Assembly: GCA_035695265.1 (NCBI GenBank)
Contig: DASSEM010000231.1
Span: 1-18,047 of the forward strand
From: RHKX01 sp035695265
GTDB taxonomy: Bacteria; Actinomycetota; Thermoleophilia; Solirubrobacterales; 70-9
Direction of reading: 5' to 3'
Length of the DNA: 18,047 bases
The notes below the pieces were generated by a model. The model was not told where the DNA came from, did no database searches, and worked only from the letters and a program-made list of their open reading frames with translations. Positions 13,739 through 18,047 of this stretch are shown here, piece by piece (position 1 is the first letter of the stretch; every line of letters starts with the position of its first letter). The translations under genes and the position numbers were made by a program.

Positions 13739-15070
13739 CTAGCCGAAGAAGAGCTGCTGGAGCAGGAACAGGTTGAGGGCGATGATCAGCGCCGCGAGCA
13801 ACGACGCGATCGCGGTCAGCCAGCTCGGGTTGACCAGCGCCCCCATGACGTCGCGCCGGCGGGCGAGGACGAGCAGCGGGATCAGCGCAAACGGGATCCC
13901 GAACGAGAGCACGACCTGGCTGACGACGAGCGCCCGGGTCGGGTCGACCCCGATCGCGAGCACGACGAGCGCCGGCAGCAGCGTGATCAGGCGCCGCGTG
14001 TTGAGCGGGATGCGGCGGCGGATGAACCCCTGCATGACCACCTGCCCGGCCATCGTCCCGACCGACGTCGAGGCGAGTCCGGAGGCGAGCAGCGCGATTC
14101 CGAAGATCGTCGCGGCGTTGCCCGAGACCGTCTGCCGCAACCCCTCGTAGGCGCCTTCGATCGAGTCGATCCCGGTCAGCCCGCCGGCGTTGAAGAGGCC
14201 GGCGGCGACGACGACCATGGACATGTTGATGAGGCCTGCCAGGGTCATCGCGATGACGACGTCGACCTTCTCGAAGTTGAGGATGCGACGGCGCTCGTCG
14301 TCGTTGCGGCCGACCACGCGCGACTGCGTCAATGCCGAGTGCAGGTAGACGACGTGCGGCATCACCGTGGCACCGAGGATCCCGGTCGCGAGCAGGACGC
14401 TCTCGGTGCCGTCGAATCCGGGGACGAGCAGCCCCTTGGCGATCCCGCCCGGGTCAGGATTGGAGTGGAACACCTCGAACACGAAGGAGGCGACGACGAC
14501 GCCGACGAAGACGGCGATCACGGCCTCGAGCTTCCGGACCCCGCGCGTTTGCAGGGCGAGGATCGCGAACGACCCGGCGCCGGCGATCAGCCCCGCCGGG
14601 AACAGCGGGATCCCGAACAACAGGTGGAGCCCGAGCGCCGCGCCGACCACCTCCGCGATGTCGGTGGCCATCGCGACCAGCTCCCCTTGGACCCACAGGC
14701 CAATCGAGGTCCGCCGCGAGAACCGCTCGCGGCAGAGCTCGGGCAGGTTGCGTCCGGTGGCGATGCCGAGCTTCGCCGACTGCGTCTGGACGACCATCGC
14801 GATCAGGTTCGCTGCGAGGACGACCCAGAGCAGGCTGTAGCCGAACTCGGCGCCGGCGGCGATGTTGGTCGCGAAGTTGCCGGGGTCGATGTAGGCGATC
14901 GAGGCGATGAATGCCGGGCCCAGGAACGGCCAGAGCCGAGCCAGGCCGCGGCGCTCGCCGGCGAGCGAGCGCTGGGCCGCGTCGGCGACCAGCGCCTCGC
15001 CGGGGAGGACGTCGTCGACGGGAGACGTCGCCACCTCGGGGGAAGGCGGAGCCTCGGCCTCGGTCGTCAT
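13739..15070 (-). CDS. mntH: NRAMP-family divalent metal (Mn/Fe) transporter
   Basis: This is a 443-residue inner-membrane proton-coupled importer with about 11 helices. The metal-site motif DPGN is at 62-65 (AYIDPGNFATN). The helix-6 motif ATVMPHVVYLHS has Met at 237, the residue associated with transition-metal selection. A 45-residue cytoplasmic N-terminal extension precedes the first helix, longer than in E. coli MntH. ATG (15070-15068) shares one base with the ZIP gene's TGA (TGATG), so it is translationally coupled as the last gene of the metal operon. Substrate is inferred from the family and from the Mn-type regulator at the head of the operon; Fe2+ or other ions remain possible. Confidence 0.9.
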   Translation of the reverse strand: MTTEAEAPPSPEVATSPVDDVLPGEALVADAAQRSLAGERRGLARLWPFLGPAFIASIAYIDPGNFATNIAAGAEFGYSLLWVVLAANLIAMVVQTQSAKLGIATGRNLPELCRERFSRRTSIGLWVQGELVAMATDIAEVVGAALGLHLLFGIPLFPAGLIAGAGSFAILALQTRGVRKLEAVIAVFVGVVVASFVFEVFHSNPDPGGIAKGLLVPGFDGTESVLLATGILGATVMPHVVYLHSALTQSRVVGRNDDERRRILNFEKVDVVIAMTLAGLINMSMVVVAAGLFNAGGLTGIDSIEGAYEGLRQTVSGNAATIFGIALLASGLASTSVGTMAGQVVMQGFIRRRIPLNTRRLITLLPALVVLAIGVDPTRALVVSQVVLSFGIPFALIPLLVLARRRDVMGALVNPSWLTAIASLLAALIIALNLFLLQQLFFG

Positions 15071-16293
15071 CAGGCCGTGATGAGCAATCCGGTCAAGTAG
15101 AGGATCGCGATGCCGGCGAGGATGCCGGCGACGCTGGCCGGATACAGAGCCCGACCCGCCCGATCGCGGATGCTGGGAACGAGTTGCACGATCACCTGAA
15201 CGATCGCGCCGATTCCGAAGCCGATCAGGAGGGTCGCGAGCTCGGGGTTGAAGGCCGACGCGCCGATGAATGCACCGATGATTGCCGGCCCGCCCGCGAT
15301 CAGCCCGAGCAGCGCCAAGCGGGCGAGCGAGGGTCGCCTCTTGCCGGCCAGCGGGGCCACGATCGCAAGGCCCTCGGTCGTGTTGTGCAGCGCGAAGCCG
15401 AAGACGAGGAAGGCGCCGAGCGCCAGCTCACCGATCGCGTATGCGGACCCGATCGCGAGGCCCTCGCCGAGGTTGTGGAGGCCGATCCCGATCGCGACGA
15501 GCAGCGACAGCTGGAAGGCGCCGGCGCCGGCCTCGCTGGCGCGCTGACGACGCCCGCTCAAGTAGCGATCGAGGGCAACGAGCGCGAAGTAGGACACGGC
15601 CGCCCCGATGAACAGGAGCTCGAGGCCGCCGAAGGCACCCGTGCTCGCGGCGGCGATCTCGGTGCCCTCGAGATAGGCGTCGACGGCCAGAAACCCGAGC
15701 AGCCCGATCGTCGCCGCCATGAAGACCCGGATCCAGCCCTCGCGTACGCGACCGAGGAAGGGCAGGAACAGCATCCCCAGCATCACCGGGACGATCCCGA
15801 CGTAGGTGCCGAGGAGCGCCATCAATCCGTAGAAGCCGGCATCGGCCTTCGGAGTCTCGACAGCCACCTCGACCGAGTGCTCGACCGTCGCGCCCGTCGA
15901 AGTGAGCAGCGTGACCAGCAGCGGCGAGCCCTCCTGCCAGGGGTAGTCGAGCGTCAGCGTCTGGCTGCCCAACCGCCCGATCTCATCGCCCGAAGAGGTG
16001 AAGTCGACGTAGGAGTCGTTGACGAAGACCTGGGCGACGGTGACCGCATCGGGACCGGCGTTGCGGATCGTCAGATCGATCTCCCCGGGCCGGAGCGCGG
16101 TTTGCTCGACGGCGATGTCCTCGACCGGTGGACCGCGGCGCTCGCCAAGGGTGTCGTCGCCGATCGTGACGAGGGCGACCAACGCGCCGGCGACCAGGGC
16201 CAGCGGGATCAGCCCGAGCAACCAGACGGGAAGCCCTTCCCGGGCATCGGAGCCGGCCGTCCCCTGCCCTTGCCGTTGTGCCTGAGCCTCCAT
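15070..16293 (-). CDS. ZIP-family metal permease with extra N-terminal anchored domain
   Basis: This is a 407-residue protein. Residues 155-407 form an eight-helix ZIP permease with both metal motifs: HNLGEG (273-278, helix 4) and HNTTEG (303-308, helix 5). Before it, a helix at about 21-45 (LPVWLLGLIPLALVAGALVA) anchors a beta-rich segment, residues 50-150 (EIDLTIRNAGPDAVTVAQVF, then VNDSYVDFTSS, QTLTLDYPWQEGSPLLVTLL). This looks like an Ig- or cupredoxin-like domain outside the membrane. ZIP proteins of about 250 residues are the norm, so this is a fusion. ATG overlaps the oxidase TGA by one base. Zn2+, Mn2+ or Fe2+ are possible cargo. Confidence 0.87.
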   Translation of the reverse strand: MEAQAQRQGQGTAGSDAREGLPVWLLGLIPLALVAGALVALVTIGDDTLGERRGPPVEDIAVEQTALRPGEIDLTIRNAGPDAVTVAQVFVNDSYVDFTSSGDEIGRLGSQTLTLDYPWQEGSPLLVTLLTSTGATVEHSVEVAVETPKADAGFYGLMALLGTYVGIVPVMLGMLFLPFLGRVREGWIRVFMAATIGLLGFLAVDAYLEGTEIAAASTGAFGGLELLFIGAAVSYFALVALDRYLSGRRQRASEAGAGAFQLSLLVAIGIGLHNLGEGLAIGSAYAIGELALGAFLVFGFALHNTTEGLAIVAPLAGKRRPSLARLALLGLIAGGPAIIGAFIGASAFNPELATLLIGFGIGAIVQVIVQLVPSIRDRAGRALYPASVAGILAGIAILYLTGLLITA

Positions 16294-17384
16294 CAGTCGA
16301 CCTCGAAGAAGCCCATCCAGCCGAGCTCGGCGAACTCGGTCTTGTGCGCGTGGAACATGTACTCGCCGGGGAACTTGAAGCGGATCTCGAGGATTCCCCG
16401 CTGCGCCTGGCCGAGCATCACCGTGTCGGTGAACTCGCTCGGCTCGAGCCGGGTGCCGGTGGGGAAGTACTCGAAGAAGTTGGCGTGAACATGAAACGAG
16501 TTGACCGGGTCGTACTCGAGGATGTTCACGAGGTAGATCCGCACCAGCTCATTGCGCTTCACCCGGACCGGCTCGTTGTTGAAGTGGAAGGCGACGGTGT
16601 TGACCGCGTAGATCTGGTTGCCCTCGGCGTCGAAGTTCGTGTTGAACCCGTTCATCATCATCATCAGCTCGTCGGCCTCGGGACGCCCTGCCTTGGGATC
16701 GATCACGAGTGCGCCGTACATCCCGCGAGCGATGTGCTCGGCGAGCGGGCTGACGTGGCAGTGGTAGAGGTGCAGGCCGAACGGATCGGCATCGAACTCG
16801 TAGGTGGTGCTTCCCCCGGGCTCGATGACCCCGTCGCCGAGCCCCGGGACACCATCCATCGCGGCCGGATGGAATCCATGGAAGTGCATCGTGTGGGGGT
16901 GGGCCGAACCGTTGATGAACCTGATCCGAAGCAGGTCGCCCTCGTTGCATCGAAGCGTCGGACCGGGGACCCGCCCGTTGTAGGTCCAGGCCGGGTAGAA
17001 AACCCCGGGAGCAACCTCGATCTCCTTGTCGGAGGCGACGACCTCCCACTCGCGCAGCGTCCTCCCGCTCGCCAGCCTTCTCGCCTTGCCCCAGTCGAAA
17101 TCACGCAGGATGTCGGTCGGGTTGAAGCCGTTGGCCGCATGGTCGACCACCTCGCCGCCCTTGAAGGTCGGACCGTTGATGCCGCCTCCATGGACCGCCG
17201 TCGTCGCCATCGATTCGGTCCCCCCCGTGGCGCCCATGTCGTGAGCACCCGCCCCGTGCTCGCCGCCCGAAGCCGAAGCCAACCGGTCGTGGAGGCCCTG
17301 GTGGGGGACGACCTCGTGCAGCAACGGAAGCGCTCCGGCGGCAACCCCGCCGGCGATCAGCCCGCGTCGGGTCACCTTGTTCAT
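16293..17384 (-). CDS. Tat-exported two-domain multicopper oxidase
   Basis: This is a 363-residue secreted protein. The Tat signal is TRRGLIAGGVAAGALPLL (5-22), followed by a His/Gly/Met-rich linker (23-75). Cupredoxin domain 1 is at about 110-235 and domain 2 at about 240-363. Four His-x-His motifs match a trinuclear copper site: HFH (167-169), HCH (208-210), HVH (298-300) and HAH (345-347). Type-1 copper ligands are in domain 1 only: H164, C209, H217 and M222. This suggests a 'type C' two-domain oxidase rather than the CuNIR family, which lacks a trinuclear site. Family members oxidise phenols or metal ions such as Fe2+, Cu+ or Mn2+. ATG overlaps the regulator's TGA by four bases (ATGA). 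The substrate is not readable; the metal-import neighbours suggest a metal ion. Confidence 0.88.
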   Translation of the reverse strand: MNKVTRRGLIAGGVAAGALPLLHEVVPHQGLHDRLASASGGEHGAGAHDMGATGGTESMATTAVHGGGINGPTFKGGEVVDHAANGFNPTDILRDFDWGKARRLASGRTLREWEVVASDKEIEVAPGVFYPAWTYNGRVPGPTLRCNEGDLLRIRFINGSAHPHTMHFHGFHPAAMDGVPGLGDGVIEPGGSTTYEFDADPFGLHLYHCHVSPLAEHIARGMYGALVIDPKAGRPEADELMMMMNGFNTNFDAEGNQIYAVNTVAFHFNNEPVRVKRNELVRIYLVNILEYDPVNSFHVHANFFEYFPTGTRLEPSEFTDTVMLGQAQRGILEIRFKFPGEYMFHAHKTEFAELGWMGFFEVD

Positions 17385-18047
17385 CGCTCCCCCCCGGCGT
17401 CGACGATCAGCACCCGCATCGCGTCGGCCAAGCCGCCGCCGATCGCAAACTCACCCGCGGCGAAGCGGACCGACAACGGACCGCCGAAAGGCTGACGCTC
17501 GATCACCTCGAGCCGATCGCCCGGTGCGATCTCACGGTCGCTGAGGTAACGGAGCATCTCCGGATCCGCATCCGAGACCCGTACGAAGATCGCCGAGTCG
17601 CCGAGGTCGAGCTGGCTCAAGGCCCTCGTGGCCTGCTCGGCCAGCTCCAGCTCCGAGTTCGGGATCGGATCGCCATGCGGATCGTGGCTCGGATCTCCGA
17701 GCGCGGCCGCGATCAACTCCTCGAGATCCTCGGATATGTAGTGCTCGAGGACCTCGGCCTCGTCGTGGACCTTGTCCCACGGCATTCCGAGCGCTTCCGA
17801 GAGGTAGGCCTCGAGCAGGCGGTGGTGCCTGATCACCTCGATCGCGAGCCGCTCTCCCGCCGGCGTCAACGTCGCACCCTTGTACGGGGCATGGGAGACC
17901 AGGCCCATCTCGTCCATGCGCGTCAGCATCGCGGTCACCGCGCCCGGCGAGACCCGGAGCACCTCGACCAGGGTCGAGTTGGCAACCGGGCCGTCCTCGC
18001 GCTGCTGGAACTTGTAGATGGCCTTCGCGTAATCCTCGACCGCCTCG
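17381..18047 (-). CDS. DtxR/MntR-family metal-dependent regulator (N-terminus off the right edge)
   Basis: The frame is open from the window edge, so 221 residues are visible and only the first few are missing; the internal GTG at 17962 is not the start. Visible residues 1-50 are the winged helix-turn-helix (EAVEDYAKAIYKFQQ, then SPGAVTAMLTRMDEMGLV). RHHRLLEAYLSEALGM and KVHDEAEVLEHYISEDLEEL form the metal-binding dimerisation domain. The C-terminal third (DREIAPGDRLEVIE) is the FeoA/SH3-like domain. The DtxR metal-site residues M10 and C102 are Asp and Glu here, as in B. subtilis MntR, which favours Mn2+ over Fe2+ as the signal. It heads the metal operon and overlaps the oxidase gene. Its own promoter and operator lie outside the window. 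Confidence 0.9.
   Translation of the reverse strand, partial: EAVEDYAKAIYKFQQREDGPVANSTLVEVLRVSPGAVTAMLTRMDEMGLVSHAPYKGATLTPAGERLAIEVIRHHRLLEAYLSEALGMPWDKVHDEAEVLEHYISEDLEELIAAALGDPSHDPHGDPIPNSELELAEQATRALSQLDLGDSAIFVRVSDADPEMLRYLSDREIAPGDRLEVIERQPFGGPLSVRFAAGEFAIGGGLADAMRVLIVDAGGER

Noticed and set aside
16293..17384. Copper nitrite reductase
   Set aside because: Four His-x-His motifs suit a trinuclear oxidase site, whereas nitrite reductase has only a mononuclear type-2 copper. No denitrification genes are nearby.
17960..17962. GTG at 17962 as the start of the DtxR-family gene
   Set aside because: The frame stays open to the window edge and encodes the first recognition helices of the family, so the real start is outside.

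Overview
The window is high-GC DNA (about 70% by eye) densely packed with bacterial genes. It looks like an actinobacterium. The fused CofG-CofH enzyme FbiC, a full set of F420 genes, a DivIVA-type coiled-coil protein and many TANNNT -10 boxes placed for leaderless transcripts all point there. A deep lineage such as Thermoleophilia (Solirubrobacterales/Gaiellales) is my guess and is not shown by the sequence.

Layout. (1) 1-876, minus: a TetR regulator overlapping the start of a GT1-type glycosyltransferase that runs off the left edge. (2) 928-6689, minus: acyl-CoA metabolism. In transcription order from the right these are a FlK-like hotdog thioesterase, an HMG-CoA lyase, a DUF1697 protein, a SnoaL/NTF2-like protein, a 3-hydroxybutyryl-CoA dehydrogenase, a DivIVA-like protein and an acyl-CoA carboxylase beta subunit that resembles methylcrotonyl-CoA carboxylase. 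Carboxylase plus HMG-CoA lyase suggests leucine or branched-chain acid breakdown. (3) 6715-12074: coenzyme F420. npdG-cofD-cofC-cofE run on the plus strand with overlapping or nearly touching genes, and fbiC converges on them from the minus strand. They cover the deazaflavin core, lactyl/PEP guanylylation, transfer, glutamylation and an F420:NADP oxidoreductase. The CofE lacks the nitroreductase domain found in actinobacterial FbiB. (4) 12148-13698, minus: an aquaporin, a degenerate receiver-like protein and a small unknown protein. (5) 13739-18047, minus: a four-gene metal operon with every junction overlapping. It encodes a DtxR-family regulator with an MntR-like metal site, a Tat-exported two-domain multicopper oxidase, a ZIP permease with an added outer domain, and an NRAMP transporter.

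Two things stand out. The first is the metal operon, which couples an exported copper oxidase to two different metal importers under a probable Mn sensor. The second is the promoter pattern. At seven gene starts a TANNNT box lies 6-8 nt before the start codon. This fixes several starts, and it includes a 25-bp divergent gap where two such boxes overlap back to back. No tRNA, rRNA, CRISPR array, insertion sequence or phage gene was seen.
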